Assembly: GCA_009760855.2 (NCBI GenBank)
Contig: WPIO01000061.1
Location: forward strand, 1,617,501 to 1,681,500
Source: Cristatella mucedo
Taxonomy: Eukaryota; Bryozoa; Phylactolaemata; Cristatellidae
Length of the DNA stretch: 64,000 bases
Direction: 5' to 3'
A model generated the notes under the pieces. The model was not told the DNA's origin and ran no database searches. It saw only the letters and a program-made list of their open reading frames with translations. Positions 53,843-64,000 of the stretch are shown one piece after another. The position numbers and the translations under genes were made by a program. How positions within the stretch are numbered: position 1 is the stretch's first letter; each line of letters starts with the position of its first letter.

Positions 53843-54566
53843 TAGTACGATTTCGCCTAGGGACATCGTGCGTGTCTCGGTCTCGATGCACGCGTGCGGG
53901 CGATAATAGTCGACACTACTGTAAAGCTACTAGAACTAAAACTACTCTCCGCGTGACGAATCGTTGACCGGAGAGTCCAACTTTCGCCGACGGCAAGCAG
54001 CGAGTAGTGGACCTTGAGATCTGCACAGGAGTCCTAAAGGCCATGAGTCCGAGGCCGTAACAAGATGTAATCAGCGGGCCCCACCCAGCCCGATGCCTTT
54101 GGACGTGGATTGTCACTATCTGTCTCACCCGCAGTAACGCAAGACATCGAGGCGCTGCGCGACATGAATGGCTACAACAGCTTTGGCGGCCGAGGCCGCT
54201 ATCGGCCAAAGGAGAGGCGGCGGCGGCGGCGGCAGTGGTGGCGGCAGCGGCGGCAGCGGCGGCAGCGGCAGCGGCAAAGGCTGTGGATGCAAATCCGCTC
54301 CTCACCAAACTTGTCGCCCGGTCGAACCGCCGCGGCGGCGCGTCGCCTGCCAACGCGGGCGTGCTGGCGGCCGGCGGGCGCCGCGGGTACTCGCTCGGAT
54401 CCTTGCGGTGGCGTTCCAGCAGAAGTCGCTGTCTGTCGAGCAGCCCGCTCGCGTTGCGCAGCTGCGCGCGCAGAGCGCTCACGTCCGACGGCATTCTCAA
54501 GTCCGGCGCCTCTTCAGTTAGCTGCGCAAGACGAGCGGACGCTGCGCTAATCGAGCTCGGAGCGGA

Positions 54567-54596
54567 CGCACGCCCGCAAGCGCATGCGGGCGTGCG
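54567..54596. repeat. 11-bp perfect stem, 8-nt loop
   Basis: CGCACGCCCGC (54567-54577) against 54586-54596. Confidence 0.92.
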
Positions 54597-54712
54597 GCCG
54601 CTCTCGCGGCGGGTCGGCCCCTCGCCGCGTCTTTCGCGACTGGAGCGCTTGTGCCGCCGCTCCGCCGTCGCGGCGAGCCGCGCAGGCGGTGTCTCGGATC
54701 GCTGTGGCAGCC

Positions 54713-54795
54713 GCCACCGCCGCCCCAGCATTCTCGTCCGCCGCCGCCCCAGCATTCTCGTCCGCCGCCGCCACAGCATTCTCGTCCACCGCCGC
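54713..54795. repeat. 24-bp tandem repeat, about 3.4 copies
   Basis: Unit CCAGCATTCTCGTCCGCCGC plus CGCC. The word AGCATTCTCGTCC recurs at 54727, 54751 and 54775. The period is a multiple of three, so all frames give 8-residue repeats. Confidence 0.92.
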
Positions 54796-56240
54796 GCACA
54801 GTTTTCGCGCCGCAGCCGTAACGATGATGAACGCGGAAGCTACGCCGTCTGGCGTGCAGAGCGTCTGCCGCGGCGAGTGCCGAGCGGCGCTGCCCCCGAC
54901 ACGCTCCTCGCTGCTCTTTCGGGCTGGCCGAGCCGAGCCGCTGCCGCCCCTGACGCGACGTGGCCGCGGGTCGCCGGCGGCGAAGGAGGCTGGTCAGCGC
55001 TCAGAGAGCGCCGGAGGGCACGCTGGCGACAGCAGCTCTCGAGCGCGGCGGTGTTGCGCGCACCTGCCAGCGGAGTGCGCTGCCGCGGTCCACGGAGCGT
55101 GCAGCCATTTCCGTACCGTACGCTGTGCATTATCGGGGGGGGGGGGGGGGTTTGGGCTGCTGGGGGCAGACGGTAGACGAGCCCGGGGAACGTCGCAGTG
55201 CGGCGCTTCCATTGCCGGCTCGACGCAGCGCGGCGCATCCATCGGCACGGCCGGCATGCCACGATGGCGATTCGAAAGGGTGGCGGCTAGCTGTCTGGAA
55301 GGCAAGCTGCTGCGGCCGCTCGATAGTAATGGCTCGAGCGCGCAGCGTCTAAGCGGTCCGCGAGAGAGGCACGCCCAATCGCCGGCGGTGCTGGCACGCG
55401 CGCTCTCTATCGACCGACTTTGCACCGGTGGCCGTTGCATGAGGCGTCGCTGTCGTGTGATCGGTGAAAAGATGCAAGCCTGATTTTTCAGTAGCATTCA
55501 TGCAGCGCCGCTAAGCAATCGAAAGGAATGTAGCACTGAACTGCCGTAAATTTATCGTCTCGTCATCGGAAGTCGAATTTGCGACTTGAATGCCCGCGCT
55601 AAGCGGTGCTGCGCCGTCTCACTCATTGCTCAGGTCGCTGCTGCTGCGCTTTTCACGAGTAGCGCAGCAGCAGCAGTGCAGCGGCTCGACGAATTGCGGC
55701 AGACACGAATCGCGAAACGAAACGTTTCAGCGAGATCTGACCGCTGCTCGTGGCAAATCTTCGCCCCCCCCCCCGCGAGAGTCGACCTTGGCAGCGACCC
55801 AGTTCGGGAAAGCGAGCACGATGCCTCGGCATCCAGGCCCAGAAGCATGCGCCGGTGGCTCACCTGGGATACGAGGAAGCCTTCGTCGGTCGCCGGCGAC
55901 GGCCTCGGTCTGGCGGGAGGCTGGCGCTGCAGCGAGGCGGGCGCTCTCGGTGGCCTCGGCGTAGGTGCGGCTGCTGCGGCCTGCAAGCACGATCGCAGGC
56001 GAACACGGCTTCGGCGTTAGGCCGCCTCTGAAGAGTCAGCCGCGAAGGCGCACGCCTACTGCACTGAGCTGCAGCAGCAGGCGTGCAGCTCGCTGGTGCT
56101 GCTCGCTGGCGCTAACCAATGCATGCTTCCGCCTCTGCGTGAGGAGCATCGGGTTTGCGTCTCGGAGCTTCCCAGGTAGTAAGCTCATCAGCCCAGATAA
56201 ACTCGCAGAGGCGCACTCAAAGGACGCACGAGAAGGGTGA

Positions 56241-58135
56241 GAGTTGGCTGGCTTTCACTCTTCAGCAGCAGCGCCGGTAAGAGCGACTGAAAGCAGACAC
56301 CACCATCCACCTGAAGCCCGACTATAACTTATAAGCGTCAGACCCGGCATCGAGCAGAACACTGTGCCGCGTCCGTGCCACTCCTAGGTAGGGTCGAGAG
56401 CACTCGATCCCGACGAAGTCAGCACGTGTGGGTCTCCGTCTGAAGGGCGGTGGCGACTGAGTGGGGGTTTGACTGAGAAGTTCTCTATAGTCTATGTGAA
56501 AAACCAATGCCAGTTTTGATGAACTCAGAGTAGGCACTTGACTTCGTGCTGGGCATGCAAAGAAAGGAGTCAAGCGAAGCCCAGCGAGATGGATTGTCAG
56601 GAAAGTCACCAGCAGTAGGGCAGGACGCCTGGTAAGAAAGAGGCCTCCTCGTCGGCCAATCGCAAGTGATGGAAGAGAGCCATTCACAGTCTGGCCTGAC
56701 GGCAACGGCGTTTCTAATGTGAGCGTGCGTGCACGCACGCGCATAACGGCTCTGACCTTTGTCGTCTGAACTAGCTGAAAATGTTCCGCTGACACTAGCA
56801 AGCCGCTGGTACTGTGTGCCGGGCAGGGCCCAAGGTCGTGAAATCGACAGGACAGCTGGAAATCAGCCGCTCGAAAAGCTGCCTACAATATCTCGGTGGG
56901 CGTATAGGGCGTGCTGACGATAATCGAATCGACGTCGATTACTGGAGCTGGGTAGAAATGGTGCACCCTCGGTGGAGTATCTGACAAGTTTATTTGAGGC
57001 ATTGGAGGCTACGTGTCAAAGGTCAGCCGCGACCTGGCCGATTCTTATGATCTCACGGTTGACACATAGAGCGCTGCCATTATGCTTGGTCCCGCTCGTT
57101 GGCTGTGCTCGGCCGCGAGAGTTGATTATAACTGGCTGACCTTCGGTGTCCCTTTAGCCTCGGCGACATCGAACGCATCAACGATGGGAAGTGCAAGCAG
57201 GCAGCCGCCGGCCTTTACCCCAGTGTCCGTCTCGAAACAGCTACGAGCGAGAGACCAAGTATCCGGCAAACAAAAAGTGCCGCCCCCACGTCGCCAACTG
57301 CCTCTGCTCTTGCCCGGTGTATTGGTCTCGGGTCAAGGTCAGGCAGGGCATCTCGCACCCAGCTCGCGGCCGGCTTACGAGCCGAGTGCCGAAAACGCTT
57401 CGCCCTGGGATGCTGTCGCCGAGACGCTGGCATTCGAGCAGTTTTTCTTTTCGCACCACTCTGAGGCGTCGGCCAAGGTCTCCGGCCGGCGATCGACGAA
57501 ATCTTCACCACTAGGACTGAGAAAGCTGTCCTAGGCCGTGGAAGCTGAGCATGATCTACTTGTGGTGGCGGAAGACCGACAGAAGTCAAGAGCAATCGAC
57601 TAATCGCAGGTACAGTCTACGGCACGCCAAATTCATTGCCTCGAGCGTACTAGCGGACGACTGCACGCACGAGCCAAAATAAGCAAATAAAATTCATTTG
57701 TATGAGTCCGTGTACCTGGGGACAGCTCCAAGCTTTCCCTTCCCTTCTTTTGTGCCGGTTCATGCGAAGAAAAGGCAGCAGGAGCGAGCTCACTTTGATG
57801 GGAGGCGCCACAGTGCTACCGACCTCGCGAAAGCTTTGATCAGGCGAACATTCTGGAGGCAGAGCTAGTAGGAAGCTGAAGCAAAACATGAGGGATGGCC
57901 AACTGACCGCGTAAGCTTCCGGCAGAGAGCGAAGGCCAACGCAGGACCGAAGCAGCGGCAAGAAGGGACCAACAGCTCAGCGACTAAAGGGGATTTAAGT
58001 ACTTCCTCCTGTGACGACCTCCTCACAACCACCGCTCGATGCCATTCAATGAAGTCGTTACTGGAAGCACCGAATGCTGCGGCTGCGAAAGTCAGGTGAC
58101 TGACAGGTACTTCGTGCAAGCTGCTGGTCAGAAGG
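56241..58135. other. No gene or recognised element
   Basis: Mid-GC DNA. The two largest ORFs (56322-56801 minus, 57082-57534 plus; about 150 codons each) have antisense or overlapping competitors and no domain. Confidence 0.45.
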
Positions 58136-58139
58136 TCCT

Positions 58140-58385
58140 ACTAACCACTAGCTCTGAGTGTCTTATTGTGCACTTTGGCACGCTGACCTAACATTGCATT
58201 TATGATCGCATCATTTGGCATGCTGATCATCAAAATCTTATGTTTTTGCATGCGTGTCTAAGCATTATACCTCAAGTACAATTAACCATTGGCTAATGAT
58301 TCTCGTGCAGCAAGTAGTAACGCTGCTTGATAAAAAATTTAGTTGCACTTAGGGAAGTATACACTCGACCTATTATTATTGCCAT
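58140..58385 (+). mobile_element. Degraded LINE 3' UTR and tail
   Basis: TTGTGCACTTTGGCACGCTG and GGCATGCTGATCATCAAAAT resemble the LINE-B/C UTR (CTGACACTGTGCATGCTGCC). CGTGCAGCAAGTAGTAACGC and CTATTATTATTGCC resemble the tail region. Confidence 0.5.
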
Positions 58386-58429
58386 AACTCGAAGAAACGG
58401 AAAAAATGATCCGATGAATCGCTGAAGTA

Positions 58430-58735
58430 AAGGTTACCTCGGGGCCTGTTCTTGGCCCACTACTCTTCACAGTTTCTACTCTCCCCCTAGCTGATGTGAT
58501 CGCCATGCACAATCTAGTACTTATTTTCTATACAGATGACGCTCAGTCGAACCTTTGCTTTTATCTCTTCCAGCCCTCCAGAACGTCGAATTTTCTAGAA
58601 ACCCTTGTTACATGTATTGGTGACATCCGAATACGAATGGCAGATAAGTTTCTTACAATAACGATGACAACACGAACTTACAAGTTAAAGGCAAACCAAG
58701 TGTTGCTCAAAAATTGGTAAGCTCAAAGGTCAAAA
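58430..58735 (+). mobile_element. LINE-B RT-core fragment
   Basis: The frame reads GPVLGPLLFTVSTLPLADVI, MHNLVLIFYTDDAQSNLCF, then ADKFLTITMT and LLKNW before a stop. It covers the GVPQGSVLG to catalytic-box region. Like the copy at 36.9 kb the box is YTDD. Confidence 0.8.
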
Positions 58736-58919
58736 TCGGCACTTCTAGCATACCTCTGGTTGCCACTGCACTGAATCTAAAATAATTCTGATTGTTATTT
58801 GACTGTAGCCCGTAAGAAATAACGTGCCTATGGGTATCTAAACGCTTAAGACTCCGGCTGCTGGGTCTCCCGCGCCAGCAGCGGCTCTAGCTACGCCGGC
58901 GGCTACTAACCTGCATCTT

Positions 58920-60575
58920 AGTCATGATCGTAACCCAGCTATTATCGCTTCGTCATCGTAGATCGAATGCATTCCTAGATGTTAATGCTGTTGCTAAGAC
59001 TCGTAAGTTACGCATTAACAAAAGAAAAGTACCCCGGAGCCTCTACAGTGATCAAAGCCGCCAGCTTCGATGCTGCTCGTTCGGCGGGAGCTGCGAATTG
59101 AGTACCCACTCGTTTGGTATTCCTCGCACTGTCTCGAACCGCTCAGCACGCTCCCTCACACGCCTCACCACGAATCTCTCTAACTTAGCGGTAATCAGGC
59201 CTGTTTCAACTCCGACGGCCCGACTTAGCGCTTGCCTTTAGAATCCTCACTCAGTGTACAATAAACCTCTGGTAATAAACGACCTTATTTCTGAAAACGG
59301 TCTCGACCTGCTCAACTTAACTGAAACTTGGCTAACACTAATAAGCTGTCCGACAATTAAAGATGCCACCCCGACTGGTTTCTCGTTCTATCAAACCCCT
59401 AGATCAATCAAAACTGGAGCCGGAGTTACTGTTATCGTATGCTCAAAATTCAACTTCCAGCCATTTGCAGAACCCTTGAAGCTGCCTTTTGAATCGATTG
59501 TTTTGATTTCACCCGAAAACAAGCTACCAATGGTGGCAGCAGTAGTCTATCGCCCACCAGGTACCAAGTCCTTCTTTATCTCACATTTCTCCGACCTCAT
59601 TTCAATACCGCGTGCAAGAAATCGATTCTTTCTCATTATGGGTGATGTCAAAATTCACTTTGATGACTTATCTGACAACTTCAGCACAGAATTTCGTGTA
59701 TTGTGTTACAGCGTGTGCCCGCCCCTTCTCCTCTAGATCACATGTGAATCGCTCGACCTCAAGACCCTTGACATCGATGCTGTCAAGTCTTCCTACTTCC
59801 GGCTACATAACATTGATACAATTTGGGCTTGCTTAGACAGGGATGCTACATCCAAACTGGTTGATACATTTATAAAAAACCGTCTTGATTTAAAAAATTC
59901 ACTGCTTGCTGGTCTACCGGCGTTTGCAATCAGGCACTTTGAGTTGGTGCGAAACTGTGCAGCTGTGCTTGTCTATTGCGAGCGTTGCAGTTGCACGTCA
60001 CATCACTTCTCGCTGACACCTGCACTGGCTTCGAGTCAAGCAACGCATCGAATTTAAGGTTCTGCTACTCAATTTTGGATCTCTTAATTTTTCGGCTCCA
60101 GTCTATCGACCAGATCTATTTACTCACCGGGCTAAGCTAAGAGCTACTTCCTTTTCGGAATCTAATCGTTTACCTATACCTCATACAAACCTTAAATCTT
60201 TTGAAGACCGAACCTCTAGTTCCAATGCTCTAAAAGCCTGGACCTCACTCTCGATTGACTTCACGACTACTACTGACTTAAAGACATGTATAAAGAAGTT
60301 AAACATCCATCTATGTAGCACATCATTTAGTAGTCTGTGGGATTTGTCTTTTGTTTTCTAATCCGTGCTGAGACTGTGCAGGCTGCCACTAAGAATAATT
60401 AAATGCTGAACATGTTTATATCACCTCTAACCCCTCTAGCCATATTATCCTTGTTGGGATTGTGCTTGCTGCCACGAACCTTACGATCGCGTTTCCGCGG
60501 GAGCGTATGTAAAGTGCGTAGAAAAAGACTACTGTCTCTGCCTGCTCTATTATTTATCTTATTATTATTATTACA
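58920..60575 (+). mobile_element. LINE-B with endonuclease domain, RT core deleted
   Basis: This is the only copy here reaching the 5' part of ORF2. It runs from a decayed N-terminal stretch (about 59170-59240) into NKPLVINDLISENGLDLLNL and TETWL (from 59262). The latter is the start of the apurinic/apyrimidinic-like endonuclease domain, with the Glu of LTETWL conserved. VVYRPPG follows near 59550, and GDVKIHFDD near 59640 stands where active enzymes have GDFNIH. At about 59780 the sequence jumps to KSSYFRLHNIDTIWACLDRD, a block normally placed after the catalytic core, so most of RT is deleted. The C-terminal part is full of stops. A 3' UTR and ATT tail end near 60575. Non-functional. Confidence 0.82.
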
Positions 60576-61400
60576 GCCGTGTGACTGATGCTGGGTGGTA
60601 ACTAGATTTCCGAAGTTCGGCTAAAGAGACGTAATTGAGGTACTAAGTAGACACCGACATTGATTGAAAACAGCTTAAATGATTTATTACCCTTCAATTA
60701 ACTTCAAGCACCTGCTTAGCAGCAAAAGATCATTAGGAGACTGCTATTATGAGAGGAATTTTGACATTAGCCACTGGATTATGAAGCCTCTGGAACCGCA
60801 GGCCTAGAAACTGGGCGTGGACGGTTATTAACGCTCTCAGTTAACGAACCGAGAATGACCGACGTTGCAAAAGAATAACCCGCCTCACGTTGGGACCAAT
60901 ATTTGTTTAGAGGTACCCCACGCCTCTTGTTCGCCCTTCCAACGAGTAATGCGAAAGTGATACAAACATAGAAGTGCATTGCAGTTTTAAGCCAAAAACA
61001 ACCCATGCAAAGTGGCAGCTCGGATGAATGAGCTTGACACTCAGCACTCAAGACACCGGGAGAGCCACAGGGTATGGCTAACGCCACGCATTTCCGCCTT
61101 TCGAGAGGAAAGGCGATTTATTTCCTTCCCATCACTTTGTTTTTCTCAAAATATCATTACCGACTCGTTCGAGTCTACTCTTAGCTTTCTCTCTCCTTTC
61201 CGTCCAAGATCCTGCAACTGATCGTTGGCGTTTACGTGGGATTTAAATATGCAGTTGCTCTGCCAGCCATTCCAGCGTTGCACTCAGTATGAAAGTATTA
61301 CATCGATACACTCAGTGTTGGCTGCTAGAACATACGGCCGAGGCAAATCAATGGGTGGTTAATGCCCTAGGTTTGTCTGCCACACTGCACCGCACCGTCG
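60576..61400. other. No gene or recognised element
   Basis: Two overlapping antisense ORFs of 102 and 69 codons, no motif. Confidence 0.45.
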
Positions 61401-62772
61401 CAGTTCAACCAACGCTGCACACGGAAACCATCCGGCCGCCGCGGCCGCTAGCCGCTACGTGGAATCGCTGCCGGCCGGCCACTAGGCCGAAGATTTGCGG
61501 GCGCCGATGGCTCGCGAGCGCCGCGCCCAGAGATGCCCCGCAGATGCTCCGGGGCTGGCAGCCCACCCGCAGCCGCCGGGCGGCGAATCCGGCAGCAGCG
61601 GTCGTCGAGTGAGTCCTGATAGGACAGCGAGAGCCTGCTGCTGACGCGCTAGGCCTGCCACGCTTTCGCCGCAACGTTCGCCTAATCGCATCCGTCTGCA
61701 GGAGACTTTCTCGCCGCCTACTCAGCGCTCGGCGCCCGGCATTACAGCGAGCGGATGCTACGCCTCGCAGCTGGCTGAAGCTCTCGTTCGCTGGCGAGCG
61801 CCGCTCGGCAGTCCGCATTCCACCGATCGTTAGCCCTCGGAATTGCAGCAATTATTTCAAGATGTAAGCGCCGCGGCCGAGTCGAGTGGAGCGGCGGCAC
61901 TCTCGATTTTGTGCAGGCGCGAGACCTGGAAGAGACGCCCGACTTCGGCGGAGCCGAGCGGCGAGGCTCGATCGAGCGGCTCTGAAAATATCGCGCCTCA
62001 ACCCTGGGCGCGTGGCGCCTTCACCAGCTTCCGCCAGCGCCGACGTCCTGGACGCCAAGCCGTTCTCACCGCCGGGTGCGCACGTCCGTTGGCCGCAGCT
62101 GCAGCTGCAGGCGGCGCTTTTGCAGGTAGCAGTGTTCGCACCTACCTGAAGTTGGCAAAAGGCAGAGCGCCGGCGCAGCGCTGCGCTCAGGGTGCGACCG
62201 CCGAGAGTGCAGCAGCTAGCGCGAGCGTGAACCACACTGCATCTGCTGCCACCCGACGGGTCGCGTAGTAGGGCGTTGCTCGTCCGGCGGCGCCGAGGCC
62301 GGCGGGCGGAGGAAGTAGCGTTCGGAGGGGTCTGCCGGTCTAAAGCCATCCCCTCAAGTCTGGCGCAAGAAGCCTTTCCGATCAACCCAAACTCAAGCTG
62401 CAGCCGCAAAGCTCCCAACCCCGAGGGTTGAGACGCGCAGGCCGATCGTTAAGCAATTTATAGGTCGGAATAGCGGCCGGTCAATGATGGCCGGTCAATG
62501 AGGTCTACATTGAAGCCAATGGCGAGCCGCAATAGTACGATTCGTTACTCTGGGCTGCAAACAGAGCCCCGATAATTCAGCCCTTAGACCAACGAGGGCG
62601 CGGTCGGCGCTTCGACCGTCTGAGCGTCCATCGGCCTCGTTTTCACTAGACGACCGCAATCGCTCGGCCGCAGGACATCCGCCCGCACCGCCTGCTCGAG
62701 AGGCGGCTGTAGGGCCGCGGCGGGCGGGCGCCGCCGAAGCAGCCGAGCAGGGTGGCGGGCGCAGCGAATGGC

Positions 62773-62816
62773 GCCGGGGTCGTCGTCTCGGCAATAGCCG
62801 AGCCGACGACCCCGGC
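62773..62816. repeat. 44-bp near-perfect hairpin, 4-nt loop
   Basis: GCCGGGGTCGTCG (62773-62785) pairs with 62804-62816. CTCGGC pairs with GCCGAG around AATA. There is one mismatch in 20 pairs. Confidence 0.95.
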
Positions 62817-62883
62817 ACCCGGCCCCTAACAGGCGGAAGCCGACCGACGGGAATGCTCGAAGCCGCCGGCTGCTTGGGCGAGC

Positions 62884-62931
62884 GGCAGCAGCGGCAGCAG
62901 CGGCAGCAGCGGCAGCAGCAGCAGCGGTACC
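62884..62931. repeat. GGCAGCAGC 9-bp repeats
   Basis: About five units, the last with an extra AGC. Confidence 0.93.
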
Positions 62932-63455
62932 TCGGTCGCTCGTGAAGCCGCATTCTGTCTGGGCGAAGGTGGTGCGCCACGGAGCGCGCTCGCCTGCAAC
63001 GGCGAGCGACGGAGCACGGTGCGTTCTGCCGCCGTCTCGCGGTTCGCTCGCTGTGCTGTCTGGCGGCGGTCGGCGGGTGACAGGCCTGGAGGGGGGCCGG
63101 GAGCGGAGACCGCGGCAAGGCGTGATCCCGTGATCGGTAAGCTTGAGTAGGCTGACAGCGAGCTATGGATGCCGCCGCAGAGCACGGAGTGCGGTGGTTC
63201 AGACCGGAGCGGAAGCGGAAGTGGAAGACTAGGGCTGCTGTTCCTTCTAGCGGCGTAGAGCGCCAGCCTGAGGGAAAGATGAAAGGGCAAACTTTAGACG
63301 TCCGCAGAAGTGTACGCGTCGGGCACTGAGCTAATTTTGCCGTTCGTAGAAGCCGAATGAAATCTCTGTCTGTCCTCGCATGTGCGCCCGCGTGAACTTT
63401 TCCCGTTGAGCGTTGGGGTTTAAGCCTGGAATTCCGCACGCTTTCGGTGCCGCTT

Positions 63456-63605
63456 TCCAGTTGCAGGCTAGGAGTGACATCACTCTCCAGTTGCAGGCTA
63501 GGAGTGACGTCACTCTCCAATTGCAGGCTAGGAGTGACGTCACTCTCCAGTTGCAGGCTAGGAGTGACGTCACTCTTCAGTTGCAGGCTAGGAGTGGCAT
63601 CACTC
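63456..63605. repeat. 30-bp tandem repeat x5 with CRE-like sites
   Basis: The unit is TCCAGTTGCAGGCTAGGAG followed by TGACGTCACTC. Copies start at 63456, 63486, 63516, 63546 and 63576. Copies 2-4 hold a perfect TGACGTCA (63505-63512, 63535-63542, 63565-63572), the CREB/ATF consensus, inside a 14-bp palindrome GAGTGACGTCACTC. Copies 1 and 5 have TGACATCA and TGGCATCA. There are no spacers between units. Confidence 0.93.
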
Positions 63606-63699
63606 TTTACCAAAAATTCGAGAAAACCCACCGGGGCGGCCAGGTATACTAAAATGTGCGGTCTCACGGCTCGGAGCTCGAACGAACGATAACCGTATT

Positions 63700-63962
63700 A
63701 GTGAGAGCGATATTAGTGGATCCCTGTGATTCGTCCTCTGTGTGCTTATGCGTGCTGACACTGTGCATGATGCCACTAGCCACACTTGCAAGCTGACCCG
63801 AGCATGCCACACATAACCATGCCAGTCATATTTGTATCAAGCATGATATCACTCAGCATTCAATCGTGTTTCCCTTTGCAGCAAATGTAAAGCGCCTAGA
63901 AAGAGATTGAGTTCTCTGAGGTCACTTTATCAGGTGCATTATTGTTATTATTATTATTATAA
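63700..63962 (+). mobile_element. LINE-B 3' UTR
   Basis: TTAGTGGATCCCTGTGATTC, GCTTATGCGTGCTGACACTG, TTTCCCTTTGCAGCAAATGT, hairpin AGCGCC ... AGAGATTGAGTTCTCT, then ATT-rich tail. The outer 3' stem half is changed (GGTCACT for GGGCGCT). Confidence 0.9.
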
Positions 63963-64000
63963 CTAACCAGGCCCGCAAACGCGGCAGTACAAAACATCGA

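Larger units (their letters stand above)
54100..56240. other. CpG-dense GC block
   Basis: GC-rich DNA with GGC-type repeats (54213-54285), a 24-bp tandem repeat, a perfect hairpin and a G15 run (about 55136-55150). Open frames up to 313 codons occur in several overlapping frames on both strands, Arg/Ala/Ser-rich and without domains, as composition predicts. It could be a promoter island. Confidence 0.55.
61400..63330. other. CpG-dense GC block
   Basis: GC-rich DNA containing a long hairpin (62773-62816) and GGCAGCAGC repeats (62884-62931). The 390-codon minus ORF (62495-63667), the longest in the window, has no domain and runs through the GCAGCAGCG repeats and the 30-bp tandem array. I treat it as compositional. 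A promoter island is possible. Confidence 0.55.

Noticed and set aside
54235-55483. Overlapping 299- and 313-codon ORFs with an antisense 287-codon ORF
   Set aside because: Several frames are open together in a GC block with 3-bp-multiple repeats, so this is composition and not coding.
57082-57534. 150-codon plus-strand ORF
   Set aside because: Competing antisense ORFs over the same DNA and no motif.
63456-63605. Direct repeats resembling a CRISPR array
   Set aside because: Units are contiguous 30-mers without variable spacers, in an animal genome: a minisatellite.
62495-63667. 390-codon minus-strand ORF, the longest in the window
   Set aside because: It runs through GCAGCAGCG repeats and the 30-bp tandem array, is Arg/Ser/Pro-rich with poly-Cys from repeats, has no domain, and other frames are open too. 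GC-rich DNA is poor in stop codons.

Overview
The window is nuclear DNA of an animal (metazoan). It has tRNA-derived SINEs with RNA polymerase III boxes, many 5'-truncated non-LTR retrotransposons of the L2/CR1 (Jockey-superfamily) type, several hAT DNA-transposon derivatives with 8-bp target duplications, long (GA)n, (CA)n, (TA)n and (CGG)n microsatellites, and sharp switches between AT-rich DNA and CpG-dense GC blocks. I could not name the species from sequence alone. I found no protein-coding gene, rRNA or functional tRNA that I can defend. Essentially every recognisable peptide is a transposon fossil, and most long ORFs are by-products of GC-rich composition or microsatellites.

Layout. 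0-0.4 kb: LINE-A 3' end with a SINE2 copy inside it. 3.6-6.3 kb: antisense LINE-B pieces, including two reverse-transcriptase copies end to end. 7.4-9.9 kb: SINEs, (GA)n tracts and an AT-rich palindrome. 10.5-11.3 kb: an 853-bp candidate DNA transposon with C/G-run termini that encloses a degenerate TTTAGGG (telomere-like) array. 11.9-14.9 kb: LINE-A, SINE1 and LINE-B copies. 15.1-15.4 kb: a hAT end with a snap-back palindrome. 15.7-22.1 kb: GC-rich, CpG-dense DNA with (GA)n and (CGG)n arrays, inverted repeats and small TE insertions. 22.6 kb: a SPIN-like hAT MITE. 23.3-27.7 kb: a GC block rich in perfect hairpins. 28.6-34.9 kb: SINE2 and degraded LINEs, plus a 360-bp (CT)n array. 35.8-41.1 kb: the longest sense LINE-B copy, then antisense copies with a SINE1 inside one. 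42.1-46.4 kb: a LINE-C tail hit by a hAT MITE, a hAT transposase fossil, and hAT-end remnants. 46.9-50.6 kb: SINE1, SINE2 and LINE-B. 51.3-53.8 kb: (GA)n tracts and a LINE-A 3' end. 54.1-56.2 kb: a GC block. 58.1-60.6 kb: a LINE with an endonuclease domain and most of its RT deleted. 61.4-63.3 kb: a GC block. 63.46-63.6 kb: five 30-bp repeats, each carrying a CRE-like TGACGTCA site. The window ends in a LINE-B 3' UTR.

How the parts relate. The LINEs supply RT, and SINE1 carries a 3' tail with the same two-stem hairpin as LINE-B and LINE-C, so SINE1 probably parasitised that machinery. Nested insertions with visible target-site duplications give relative ages: LINE-A older than SINE2; LINE-C tail older than its hAT MITE; one SINE1 older than a LINE-B insertion; LINE-B and LINE-C older than the SINE1 copies inside them. 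Family names LINE-A/B/C and SINE1/2 are labels made for this window only. Boundaries of degraded copies are approximate, usually within tens of bases.
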